Shown: one piece after another, positions 15,237 through 23,668 of the stretch
Layout of the letters: each line of letters opens with the position of its first letter
How positions within the stretch are numbered: the first letter of the stretch is position 1
Assembly (NCBI GenBank): GCA_002506905.1
Contig: DAYM01000006.1
Span: 120,672-148,293 of the forward strand
From: Methanomassiliicoccaceae archaeon UBA328
GTDB taxonomy: Archaea; Thermoplasmatota; Thermoplasmata; Methanomassiliicoccales; Methanomethylophilaceae
DNA length: 27,622 nt
Reading direction: 5' to 3'
Translations under genes and position numbers: made by a program
The notes under the pieces: model-generated
Databases searched by the model: none
What the model saw: the letters and a program-made list of their open reading frames with translations, nothing else
What the model was told of the DNA's origin: nothing

Positions 15237-15893
15237 TTACTTCTTCTCAAATGCAGCTGCGAATTTTGCAGTAGCATCGGATGCATTCTCTGTGTAGAGA
15301 TCTGCTCCGATCTCGTCAGCCCACATCTGGGTAACAGGTGCTCCACCGACGTTGGTGAGCAGTTTGTCCCTGACGCCTGCTGCTTTGAGTTTCTCCTCAA
15401 GGGTCTTCTGGTGGACCATTGTGGATGTCATCAGTGCGGATGTTCCGACTGCAACGGGCTTGTATTTCTCGCATGCCTCGACGATCTGGTCGAGAGGTAC
15501 ATCCCTTCCGATGTTCTTAACATCGAATCCGGTGACTTTCAGCATGATGGCGACAATGTCCTTTCCGATGGAGTGGATATCTCCCTCGATTGTGCATATG
15601 ACGACTGTTCCGAGTGCAGACTCGACCGTGCTGCCCAATTTCTCGAGCTCGGGGTTGAGTACGTCCATTGCGGCGTTCATGGCTGCTGCTGCTGCCATGA
15701 CGTGGGGCAGATAGACTTTCTTCTGCTCAAAGAGTGTTCCGACCTCGGTCATTCCCTTGGTGAAACCATCCTGGATAACATCGACGATGTCGACACCTTC
15801 TGCGATTGCTTTGTTTGCTACTTCTACTGCTGCTTTGTTGTTGTAAGACATAACAGCTGCTTTTGCTTCCTGTGTTAATGATTCTTTTGACAT
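15237..15893 (-). CDS. mttC: MttC, trimethylamine corrinoid protein
   Basis: MttC accepts methyl from MttB on its bound corrinoid. Of 218 residues, it has a helical cap (IQDGFTKGMTEVGTLFEQKKVYLPHVMAAAAAMNAAM) and a B12-binding domain with the lower-ligand motif D105-x-H107-x-x-G110 (EGDIHSIGKD), GTSALMTSTM, and GGAPVTQMWADEIGADLY. GAGGT precedes the ATG by 7 nt. It lies 29 nt behind mttB and ahead of mttP, which assigns it to the trimethylamine branch; sequence alone would not separate it securely from MtbC. Confidence 0.95.
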   Translation of the reverse strand: MSKESLTQEAKAAVMSYNNKAAVEVANKAIAEGVDIVDVIQDGFTKGMTEVGTLFEQKKVYLPHVMAAAAAMNAAMDVLNPELEKLGSTVESALGTVVICTIEGDIHSIGKDIVAIMLKVTGFDVKNIGRDVPLDQIVEACEKYKPVAVGTSALMTSTMVHQKTLEEKLKAAGVRDKLLTNVGGAPVTQMWADEIGADLYTENASDATAKFAAAFEKK

Positions 15894-15922
15894 TTACATA
15901 CCTCTTGGGTTAAGTTGTGAGT

Positions 15923-17413
15923 TTACTGGTTCGCGACGAAGTCCTTGTCTGCCTGCTCTACGATCGCCTTGATCTTTGCAAGCTTGTCTTCTGGTATAGG
16001 CAATACCTTGTGGTTCTTCAGGACGTCTACGACGATCTCGTGTGCAACATCTACGCAAGACTTGCTGCCTGCTGCTCTCCAGTCTCCGATCATGTCTCTG
16101 TTGAAGACAGTGGGGTCGGATGCGAGATCGATGTTTGCCATTGTTGTGGGGTGACCGATGAAGTCCTTTCCGACTCCAATCTCCTTTGTGACATCTACTG
16201 CGAGTGTTTCGTCGTTAACGACCACACCTTCCATGGCCTTTCTCTCCATGGCGATGATATCGTTGTCAATTACCAGCTGTTCCATTGAGAACGTCTGTCC
16301 GAGCTCCAACATTCCGGATCCATAGATGCTGTTTGCACCGGCCATTGCGGGGAGGAACGATGTGATCGTCTTCTCGTGTGCGGCCTGGGAATCAGGAACC
16401 TTGGCGTCAGTCTACATACCGGCAACGAACACAGGCAGTCCGTAGTACTGTCCGAGTTTTGCGACCGATGCACTGATCAGTCCGAGTTCGGGTGCACCGA
16501 CAGGGGCTGTTCCGTGTTTGAGGTCGAAGATTGTTGTGGAGGATCCGTAGAATACGGGTGCTCCGGGCTTTGCGAGCTGTGCAAGTATGATTCCCGAAAG
16601 GATCTCTGCGTTGTGTGTAACGAGTGTTCCCGCAAGGTGGACAGATGAGGATCCGCCGGCCATTGCCATCGAAAGGACGTTGACCGGGATTCCGTACCTG
16701 GCTCCCTGGATGATAACCTGGGCTGCGTTGTGACTCAGCTCAAGAGGGCTTGTAGGACATACGAGCATGGACATGATGGGTCTCTCGCGTGCGAGTTTCT
16801 CGTCGCCGCCGTAGAAGGCCTTACACATCTCCCAGTAGTACTTCACATGGTCACCGACAGGGTCGATGTGGTGGAAGTGCTTCGAACTGTTGACAATGGA
16901 GGTGTACATCTCGTGGACATCCTCTGCTCCTTTTCCTGCCCAGTCCCTTGCGGATACTGCGAGTGAGAAGTAGCTGATTCCGTCTGCCCAGTCACAGAGT
17001 TTTGCGATCTGTGCAAGGTCGTTGTCATTGGAGTCACGCGTCTCGTATTTTCCGTCTCCGAGGTATGTACATACCTGGATACCGGTTCCGAAACAGGTGT
17101 AGTGGACACGGCCTTTCCATGACTGCTCGATAGTGTGCTCGTCATCCCTTCCGTAAAGGTAGAATGTCTTGGGTGCAGAAGCGAGTGCCTTGTTCATGAC
17201 GAAGTCAGGGATCTTGACCATTTTGGTCTCGAAGTTGACCTCACATCCAGCCTCTTCGAAGAGTTTAAGACCCTCTTCGTCGGAAACCTGGACACCGTAG
17301 TATGTCAGGACATCTCTTGTTGCACGGTCGATTGCTTCGATCTCATCTTGAGAGAAGAGCTCGAGTTTAAGACCATTTACTGCTCCTTTACCAGGATACT
17401 GTATTGTTTTCAT
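15923..17413 (-). CDS. mttB: MttB, trimethylamine methyltransferase with Pyl334
   Basis: MttB transfers a methyl group from trimethylamine to MttC. The gene spans 497 codons and contains an in-frame TAG at 16414-16412, codon 334, exactly the Pyl position known for MttB. The upstream part ends SVAKLGQYYGLPVFVAGM; reading on gives Pyl, TDAKVPDSQAAHEKTITSFLPAMAGANSIYGSG, the family continuation. The product is 496 aa, near the usual length, and ends in TAA. GGAGG precedes the ATG. Without UAG decoding the protein would stop at 333 residues, before the last third of the barrel. It sits between mtbB and mttC. Confidence 0.97.
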
Positions 17414-17442
17414 TTTTCTTCCTCCTTTTTTCCCCTTTTTGT

Positions 17443-18843
17443 TTACCTCAGCATTCCCCTGAATTTCTCACAGCTGTTGATCTTGATATCGAGAAGCTTC
17501 TCGATGTTCATCTTGGCTGCGATTCCTCTGGGTGCTCCGGGCAGTCCGGTGACAGTTCCGATCTTGAGTTCCTCTCTGAGTTCCCTCATGATGTATTCGT
17601 CAGCGATGTCCAGAGTTGAGATGCCGAGCTTCTTGGCAACATAATCCTTCGCCTTGCCGACCTTCATGTTCTTGCTGTATTCCATCCTTGCAACGAGGTC
17701 ACCAGCAGATCTGATACCTCCCATTCCGGATGCCATAAAGTGGGGGACTGCCATACCGGCGGTGTCACCCACACCAACCTAAACACCATCGACTTTTGCG
17801 ATCTCTACCATTGCCTTGTTGCACCTTGTGACTGCGTCATTGGGTGCTGTCTCACACATCGGAATTCCTCCGACTCCCATTCCCATGTTGACATGGACGG
17901 GTATGTTGGACTCTTTTACACATTCCTTTACGAATGTCACCGAACGGGCAAGGTTCCATGCGAGGCTCCTGCTCGTGTTGGTGTTGACGACGGCTCCGAA
18001 CACATTGGCTCCGGCCTTCTCAGCGAGTTTGCACTGCTGGTGGGGGTAGAGTCCTGCGACGACCTGTCCGTCGTACTCTATCATTCCGTGGATACCCATG
18101 ACAGACTCTCCTGCCATTCCCACGTTGATGTATGCGTCGGGGCATGCTTTTCTGAGTGCCTCGACTCCTTTGAAAGTACCTACACAGTCTGCGTCTCCTG
18201 CGGATGCAGTTGTGTCGAAGTTGAATCCGTCGGCTCCTGCCGCGATGATCTTGGTTCCTACGAACTCGATATCCCTTGCAAGGTGCTCTGCCGCTGCCTC
18301 GGAAGCTGCCATCGATTCCTCGATCTTGAACTCCCTCATGAGGTCTGCAGGGTTGCTGTAAGGTCCGTCAGGTGCGTAGTAGAGACCCATGTTAGGCATT
18401 GCTCCGTAGAAGTACGGAATAACGATCTCGTTCTGGATCTCTTCCATGGTCTGCATCTCGTTGGAGATGACGGGCTTCACGGGTTTGATACTGTAATCTG
18501 CGTGTGCGAGTTCGAATGTGTCTGCTCCGAGTGCCCTCTCGTGGAGAAGTGCAGCCTCGAGCCTTCCCATGTCGACTCCGTTTCCGCTGTTTCCGTTGTC
18601 ACCGGTGAAATCAAGCTGACCGATATCGTATGTGAGGACGACCTCGTTTCCGGGTTCGACTCCGACGATCCTGTTCTTGTCAGCGATGATATCGAGGAGC
18701 TTGTCGAGTTCGTTGGCATCCAGTATGGGTACGCCTGCCATATCTGCTGCGTCTGCCGTACCGGCCTGCATATCGTCAAGTATCTGCTGTTTGGTCATGG
18801 TGACTCTCTTTCCGTCACCCATCCTTGTGTATATGTCTGCCAT
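17443..18843 (-). CDS. mtbB: MtbB, dimethylamine methyltransferase with Pyl355
   Basis: MtbB transfers a methyl group from dimethylamine to MtbC. Of 467 codons, the TAG at 17781-17779 is codon 355, one residue from the Pyl356 reported in Methanosarcina. Flanking sequence fits the family: AMVEIAKVDGV, Pyl, VGVGDTAGMAVPHFMASGMGGIRSAGDLVARMEY. The earlier part shows GMHxE-free but typical segments such as YAPDGPYSNPADLMREF and HVNMGMGVGGIPMCETAPNDAVTR. The product is 466 aa and ends in TAA. GAGG lies 8 nt before the ATG. It follows mtbC by 14 nt, so methyl donor enzyme and corrinoid acceptor are co-translated. Confidence 0.97.
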
Positions 18844-18857
18844 TTTAATTACCTCGT

Positions 18858-19505
18858 TTATGCGTCGGAGATGAGTGTTTTTGCTTTCTGTGTGGTCTCG
18901 GATGCGGACTCTCCGTAGATGTCTGCTCCGATCTTGTCAGCGTATGCCTGTGTTACAGGTGCACCGCCGATCATAATAGTGACCTTGTCGCGGATACCTT
19001 CGGACTTCAGAATGTCGATGACGGTCTTCTGGACGGTCATTGTCGTTGTCATAAGGGCGGACATTCCGCAGAATGTGCATCCGCCTTTGATCTCGTTGAT
19101 AAACTGAGGTGTGGGGACGTCACGTCCAAGATCGTGAACGTCGAATCCGGCGCACTGAAGCATGGTCGAACAGATCGATTTTCCGATGTCGTGGACATCT
19201 CCCTCGACGGTTCCCATTACAACAGAGGCCTTTGCCTGTGTGGATGTTCCGGAAGCCTTCATCTCGGGTTCGAGGATCTCCATTGCCTTCTTCATACCGG
19301 CTGCGGCACTCAGGACGTGGGGCAGGAACAGCTTTCCCCTCTCGAAAAGCACACCGACCTCGGTCATTCCGTCACCCATAGCGTTGATGATGTCGTTTGC
19401 AGGCATTCCCGCTTCTCTGGCTGCGTTTACTGCTGCCTCGATTCCGGGAACTTTGTATGCGACCATTGCGTCGTGCAATGCTTTGATTTCATTTTCGTTT
19501 GCCAT
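18858..19505 (-). CDS. mtbC: MtbC, dimethylamine corrinoid protein
   Basis: MtbC is the corrinoid partner of MtbB. Of 215 residues, it has a cap domain (NAMGDGMTEVGVLFERGKLFLPHVLSAAAGMKKAM) and a B12-binding domain with D103-x-H105-x-x-G108 (EGDVHDIGKS), GMSALMTTTM, and GGAPVTQAYADKIGADIY. The start is the ATG at 19505, with AGAGGA upstream; an in-frame start six codons earlier lacks a ribosome site. It is the first gene of the seven-gene di-/trimethylamine operon. The three corrinoid proteins in this window are clearly paralogous. Confidence 0.95.
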   Translation of the reverse strand: MANENEIKALHDAMVAYKVPGIEAAVNAAREAGMPANDIINAMGDGMTEVGVLFERGKLFLPHVLSAAAGMKKAMEILEPEMKASGTSTQAKASVVMGTVEGDVHDIGKSICSTMLQCAGFDVHDLGRDVPTPQFINEIKGGCTFCGMSALMTTTMTVQKTVIDILKSEGIRDKVTIMIGGAPVTQAYADKIGADIYGESASETTQKAKTLISDA

Positions 19506-19575
19506 ATTCTCTTCCTCTAGCAAGCTGCACGAATATACCTTCGTCCAACCTCTGTATAATGAATTGTACTGTCAC

Positions 19576-19620
19576 ATATATAAAAATAACTCAATTTTTG
19601 TAGATAAGTTTATATATAAA
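19576..19620 (-). promoter_or_regulatory. Promoter region of the mtbC-mtbB-mttB-mttC-mttP operon
   Basis: Two minus-strand TATA candidates are present: TTTTTATATAT at 19576-19586, predicting a leader of about 50 nt, and a near-palindromic TTTATATATAAA at 19609-19620. The 19506-19849 spacer is otherwise AT-rich and holds no supported gene. It also contains TGTATTTAA (19661-19669), a 9-mer shared with the repeat upstream of mtmC. On the plus strand, a TATA-like TAAATATATT at 19783-19792 would serve the aminopeptidase. Confidence 0.45.
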
Positions 19621-19849
19621 TGTACACAAATCTAAACCGACAACGTTTTTCACCAAAAGATGTATTTAAAGATTTCTTTTTCGATGTTTCCCAAAACAGT
19701 AAGTTATATTACGCAAATCACAAAACATCTCATTTTTTTAGAGTTAATATTGACATAATCATCATAATTTATATTGATTTTGTAAATATATTAGAGAGTG
19801 AAGAATATTGAGTCCCTCGATAAACGTAAAGTACACCGAATCGTATCTC

Positions 19850-21268
19850 ATGTCTATGGAGAAAGACAAGACTGCGGGCCAAAAGCTCGAAGAAAAACTC
19901 ATGGTCAAACCGAAGAATCTCGGCGAGATCGACGGCTCCATGTTGAAAGAGGCTCAGAAATTCTGCGAAGGATACAAAGAGTTCCTCGGAAACAAGACGG
20001 AGCGCGAAGTTGTCGACTATGCTCTGCCCATTTTGCAGAAAAATGGCTACAAAGAGTATGAATTGGGCAAAAAATATGCCCCGGGAGAGAAGGTCTATCT
20101 CAACAACCGCGGAAAGAACCTTATAATGGTGACCGTAGGAAAAAAGAGTCCCGCAGAAGGCCTGAGGATCGCTGTAGCCCATATCGACAGCCCCAGACTC
20201 GATTTCAAGCCCAGTCCGATGTACGAAGACACCGAACTCGCCTATTTCAAGACCCATTACTACGGCGGCATCAAGAAATATCAGTGGACAACGATCCCGC
20301 TGTCCCTGCACGGTGTCGTATCATTGGCCGACGGAACCTCCGTCAAGGTCAGGATCGGAGAGGATCCCGAAGATCCCGTTCTCTGCATCACGGATCTCCT
20401 GCCCCATCTGGCAAGGGACCAGATGCAGAAACCTGCACCCAAGATCGTGGAAGGAGAACAGCTCAACGTTCTCATCGGATGCTGGCCTTACAAGGATGAA
20501 AAGGTTTCCAGCAAGGTCAAGCTCAACATCATGAACCTCCTTGCCGAGAAATACAGTATCACCGAGAAGGATTTCCTTTCTGCAGAACTCTGCGCCGTAC
20601 CTGCATTCAAACCTACCGACATGGGCCTCGACAGATCCATGGTCGGCGGATACGGACAGGACGACAGCGTCTGCGCATACGCGGAATTCATGGCCGAACT
20701 CAAAACAAAGAAGCCTGAATACACGACCGTGACCGTCTTCATCGACAAAGAGGAGACCGGTTCCGACGGTGTCACCGGCATGAGGTCTTTCATGTTCAAG
20801 GACTTCATCGAGGATTTCGTCTCCGCATACGGAGCGGAAGTGCGTCACGTCCTAAGGAGGTCCATGTGCCTCTCGTGCGATGTCAACGCTGCGGTGGATC
20901 CCAACTGGCCAGAGGTCTTCGAGAAGAAGAACTGCTCGTTCCTCAACTACGGGCCGGTCATTTCCAAATACACCGGTTCCGGCGGAAAATACAGCACCAA
21001 TGATGCTTCCGCAGAGACCATGGGCTACCTCAGGAGGATCCTTGAGGAAGCAAAGGTCCCATGGCAGGTAGGAGAACTCGGAAAGATCGATGCGGGCGGA
21101 GGAGGAACCATCGCTTCGGAGATATCGATACACAACATCGATACCGTCGATATGGGTGTCCCGTTGCTCTCGATGCACTCGCCTTTCGAGGTCACCGCGA
21201 AAGCAGACACATACATGCTGTACAAGGCGGTCTATGCCTTCTTCAACAGCAAACTTGTGAAACCTTAA
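19850..21268 (+). CDS. M18-family metalloaminopeptidase (aspartyl aminopeptidase type)
   Basis: This 472-residue enzyme removes N-terminal residues from peptides in the cytoplasm. Family features in order: metal-ligand His in AVAHIDSPRLDF (about residue 111); the bridging Asp region GGYGQDDSVCAYA; the catalytic glutamates DKEETGSDG; the Asp of MCLSCDVNAAVDPNWP; and the last metal His in LLSMHSPFEVTAKADTYMLYKA. Two zinc ions are expected. I used the ATG at 19850; the frame remains open upstream to a TTG at 19808 but without a ribosome site, and a second ATG lies two codons in. It is transcribed away from the mtbC operon and closed by a strong terminator. Confidence 0.92.
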   Translation: MSMEKDKTAGQKLEEKLMVKPKNLGEIDGSMLKEAQKFCEGYKEFLGNKTEREVVDYALPILQKNGYKEYELGKKYAPGEKVYLNNRGKNLIMVTVGKKSPAEGLRIAVAHIDSPRLDFKPSPMYEDTELAYFKTHYYGGIKKYQWTTIPLSLHGVVSLADGTSVKVRIGEDPEDPVLCITDLLPHLARDQMQKPAPKIVEGEQLNVLIGCWPYKDEKVSSKVKLNIMNLLAEKYSITEKDFLSAELCAVPAFKPTDMGLDRSMVGGYGQDDSVCAYAEFMAELKTKKPEYTTVTVFIDKEETGSDGVTGMRSFMFKDFIEDFVSAYGAEVRHVLRRSMCLSCDVNAAVDPNWPEVFEKKNCSFLNYGPVISKYTGSGGKYSTNDASAETMGYLRRILEEAKVPWQVGELGKIDAGGGGTIASEISIHNIDTVDMGVPLLSMHSPFEVTAKADTYMLYKAVYAFFNSKLVKP

Positions 21269-21279
21269 ACTCATGAGAA

Positions 21280-21321
21280 GGGTGCGGGAGAGGTCCCGCA
21301 CCCGACCCAACTCATTCTTTT
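21280..21321 (+). terminator. Terminator after the M18 aminopeptidase
   Basis: GGGTGCGGGA (21280-21289) and TCCCGCACCC (21294-21303) form a perfect 10-bp stem with a GAGG loop, 11 nt past the stop, followed by a T-run at 21317-21321. The stretch from 21322 to 21602 is AT-rich with nothing recognisable. Confidence 0.75.
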
Positions 21322-21602
21322 TCACTGCAGATCTCACAACGACTGCCCAAATTATGTTGATACATTCAATATAATATTATAGAGAAATATCAGAGATATC
21401 ATTATATTGAAACTATCATCATTTCCATCGTTAAGATCTTGTGATGATTTGACGGCTTCATTCAAAAAACAACATTTTTACACCGCATATGCCAATATTT
21501 TGAATTATTACTGCGATATTCAAAGATTTTTGATAAAAATCCTAAAAAACCTCAATAAATTTATTTTGATTGGGACATTATTTATGATGATTTCATCAAC
21601 AT

Positions 21603-21612
21603 AATTATATAT
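21603..21612 (+). promoter_or_regulatory. TATA box for the candidate ncRNA
   Basis: AATTATATAT ends 22-25 nt before the first hairpin at 21636, the spacing expected for an archaeal promoter driving a transcript that starts just before that hairpin. Confidence 0.45.
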
Positions 21613-21633
21613 GGCATAGTTGATAGTAGATAT

Positions 21634-21955
21634 GTTGTCACGGAAGTGACATGAGGCAGCGTTGATCGCTTCTAAAGGAGCGGTCAAAGCGATCGGAAAC
21701 CGAAAGGTAAGCCGATGAGAGTGGTGCAGACCTCTGCAAGGAAATCTGGATCCTCGCAAAAATTGCCCCACGTAACGCTTGACTAAGACAAAACGTCTTG
21801 GCCTCAACATTATCGAAGGTTCAGATATGGACTGGACCGACGAAGCCGGATCTTCCGGAAAGGGACGGACCGAGATCCTCCAATCAAAACAATAAAAATT
21901 CTCGGTTATCGCCCCAGGCAACAGGGGCCTTTCATTAGGCCCTTGTTGTCGATCT
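21634..21955 (+). ncRNA. Candidate structured non-coding RNA, about 320 nt, unknown family
   Basis: A sharply GC-richer block sits in an AT-rich spacer. A TATA box TTATATAT (about 21605-21612) predicts a start near 21634. Seen pairings: GTCAC/GTGAC with a GGAA tetraloop (21637-21650), and TGAGGC (21652-21657) with GCCTCA (21801-21806). Directly adjacent, AGCGTT (21658-21663) pairs with AACGCT (21774-21779). Between those two 3' arms a hairpin (21784-21789/21795-21800) completes a three-way junction. Inside are a 9-bp hairpin (21664-21672/21677-21685) and ATCGG/CCGAT enclosing ACC-GAAA-GGT (21692-21716). A further hairpin CCGGA-TCT-TCCGG lies at 21846-21858. I could not fit SRP RNA, RNase P RNA, 5S rRNA, tRNA or a known riboswitch. 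No ORF is credible. Confidence 0.6.
21911..21950 (+). terminator. Strong 3' hairpin of the candidate ncRNA, with an alternative fold
   Basis: CAACAGGGGCCT (21919-21930) pairs with AGGCCCTTGTTG (21937-21948) over 12 bp with one G-U pair, and two further pairs extend the stem outward. A competing hairpin, GCCCC (21911-21915) with GGGGC (21924-21928), shares the same bases. Only a short T-poor stretch follows, so it is either an RNA 3' end structure or a switch. Confidence 0.55.
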
Positions 21956-22032
21956 CTTATAAAAAGACAGCCTAAAAACGGTCAATTTATAAAAAAAATT
22001 ATTTATTAACAATATCCATACCGAGTCTTGAT

Positions 22033-22608
22033 ATGTCCGGAAAAGAAGACCTTTATTGGAACTCATTTCTTCCCATGTTCTTCGACAGGGTCGGAACGAT
22101 CATGAGAAAGAACATGACCAAGATCGTTGAGGAATACGGTCTTAACAGCGGGCATGCCATTTATCTTATTGCGTTGAACCTCAAGAACGGCCAGACATTG
22201 ATGGAACTTTCCCGTTTCCTTGATCTGGACCCTGCAAACACCAACCGTGTGATCAAGGTCCTCAGAGAAGGGGGCTTTGTCTACGATGACAGGAAAAAAC
22301 AGGAGAGCAAGAAATACAGAGTCTATCTGACCGAGCAAGGTTGGGAACTGTCCACTAAGATCATGAACGATGTGGTCGACCTCACCAACAGTTATTTTGA
22401 GAAAGTGCCGCATGAGAATATACTCATCATGCGTAACACACTGATCGCGATCCTGAAGAACATGGACCCCGATATCGAGACATATATGAAGTCCAAATAC
22501 GCAAATCCGTACTTCACATACCTTACCACTGTTCCTCTCGATGATGACTATCCAGTCGTTCCGAGACGTCTGCAGACGATCAACAATAAGAAAAAGAAGA
22601 CCGAATAA
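22033..22608 (+). CDS. MarR-family transcriptional regulator
   Basis: The 191-residue protein has a MarR winged-helix core. Dimerisation helix: DRVGTIMRKNMTKIVEEYGLNSGHAIYLIALN. Helix-turn-helix: QTLMELSRFLDLDPANTNRVIKVLREGGFV. Wing: DDRKKQESKKYRVYLTEQGWELSTKI. An extended C-terminal tail of about 50 residues ends in a lysine-rich segment, longer than the usual family size of about 145. A TATA box at 21986-21993 gives it its own promoter and a leader of about 20 nt, so it need not be transcribed with the structured RNA upstream. It is followed on the same strand by the flavoprotein gene, a possible target; the ligand is unknown. Confidence 0.85.
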   Translation: MSGKEDLYWNSFLPMFFDRVGTIMRKNMTKIVEEYGLNSGHAIYLIALNLKNGQTLMELSRFLDLDPANTNRVIKVLREGGFVYDDRKKQESKKYRVYLTEQGWELSTKIMNDVVDLTNSYFEKVPHENILIMRNTLIAILKNMDPDIETYMKSKYANPYFTYLTTVPLDDDYPVVPRRLQTINNKKKKTE

Positions 22609-22626
22609 GGTCCCGTTTCTCAGCTC

Positions 22627-22646
22627 CGCTCTCCGAGCGTATTTTT
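22627..22646 (+). terminator. Hairpin plus T-run after the MarR gene
   Basis: CGCTC-TCC-GAGCG (22627-22639) is followed by TATTTTT. A larger alternative pairs CAGCTCCGC (22621-22629) with GCGG and AGCTG around 22651-22662. It separates the regulator from the flavoprotein gene. Confidence 0.55.
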
Positions 22647-22714
22647 AACGGCGGTGAAGCTGAAAGTGTCCTTACTCACTAAGAATATATATCGCGATGA
22701 CGTTGCAGAAATCG

Positions 22715-23269
22715 ATGTCTAAGATCGTGACCGTGGTTACCAGTTCAGACGAAAAGGGTTGTACGTATAGGATCGTCCAGAGAATAATGGACGGTGCTAT
22801 GGGTCTGTCCCTCAATACTTTTGAATTGGTGATGACAAAGAACTTCCGTTACATCTCCGGATGCGACCAATGCGGCCGCTGCAAGAAGACGGGTCATTGC
22901 ATCATAAACGACGATATCACCCCGCTCTTAGATTCTATCAGGGATTGCGATTCCCTCATCTTGGCGACTCCGCTTATTTTCGGAGATATGACCGCACAGA
23001 TGAAGACCGTCATCGACAGATTCACCTCGTTCCTCAACGCCGACGGGACTCCCAACATTCCGGCCGGAAAGAAGATCGCCATTGTCGTATCCTGTACCAA
23101 GAATGAGAAGGCGAATGCAGAGCACGTTATCCATCTTCTCAAAGATGTTATGGTGAATACGCTGAAATTCGAGCTTGTGGGCACGATTCTGTATACAGGC
23201 GTAGGCTCGAGTGTGCCCGATCCCGTGCTCGATGAGGCGCGTGTTATCGGAAATGCGCTGACATCCTGA
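22715..23269 (+). CDS. Iron-sulfur flavoprotein (Isf-like, NADPH-dependent FMN reductase fold)
   Basis: The 184-residue protein has a flavodoxin-like fold with a compact cysteine motif C50-x2-C53-x2-C56-x5-C62 (CDQCGRCKKTGHC), the hallmark of the Isf family that binds FMN and a 4Fe-4S cluster. Other family segments: LILATPLIFGDMTAQMKTVIDRF and GKKIAIVVSCTKNEKA. Isf proteins in methanogens are linked to reduction of oxygen or peroxide and to electron transfer from ferredoxin; the partner here is unknown. An ATG at 22697 is in frame. I prefer the ATG at 22715, because a TATATAT box at about 22685-22691 lies 27 nt upstream, giving a leaderless start and the typical N-terminus MSKIVTVV. A 6-bp palindrome follows the stop. 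Confidence 0.85.
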   Translation: MSKIVTVVTSSDEKGCTYRIVQRIMDGAMGLSLNTFELVMTKNFRYISGCDQCGRCKKTGHCIINDDITPLLDSIRDCDSLILATPLIFGDMTAQMKTVIDRFTSFLNADGTPNIPAGKKIAIVVSCTKNEKANAEHVIHLLKDVMVNTLKFELVGTILYTGVGSSVPDPVLDEARVIGNALTS

Positions 23270-23668
23270 TCGGATCCCGATCGTTCAGAATATCTCCTTT
23301 CAGCGTATGCTTTGCGGTCTTTGAGATATCTTAACACTTGTACAGGGATAGTCGCAGATGTACAATATGTGTCTAATTTTGTTCAAATCTGCAATTCATA
23401 TTTAAAACTTATTAAGTTTTTAATGCGTTATTTTAATTTTTTTGAATTTATATTTAAACTATTCGTTTTAGCATATAATTCAAATTGTCTCTTTAATAAA
23501 CAATATTTAAATGTTTCTATTCATTATAGATAGTATTAAATATGATTTATTTAGATGATTAATTATCGATTGATGTTCTGCGAAATGCAGAGACCAATCA
23601 AGCGAGAGTTACGCAATCTCTCTTTCAAAAACGAAACGATCAGCGGATGCTCTCTTTGGAGAATTAAA
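23270..23668 (+). promoter_or_regulatory. AT-rich spacer and probable structured leader of the APC permease gene
   Basis: No gene is supported in these 399 nt. The first 260 nt are AT-rich. A TATA-like TTAAATAT at 23536-23543 predicts a transcript starting near 23566, about 100 nt before the permease ATG. That leader has small hairpins, CTGC/GCAG (about 23578-23590) and GAGAG/CTCTC (about 23604-23622), and ends in a GGAG ribosome site. An upstream in-frame extension to 23555 exists but lacks membrane or family character. Confidence 0.4.

Noticed and set aside
10263..17781. Reading mtmB, mtbB and mttB as pseudogenes broken by stop codons
   Set aside because: All four stops are TAG at the known Pyl positions, family sequence continues in the same frame, and a full pyl gene set is present.
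19620..19811. Plus-strand 63-codon ORF upstream of the aminopeptidase
   Set aside because: Low-complexity AT-rich coding with an isoleucine run and no ribosome site; it lies in the divergent promoter region.
21520..21921. Minus-strand 133-codon ORF across the structured island
   Set aside because: The sequence has no family character and the region is dominated by RNA-like pairings; it is an open frame by chance.
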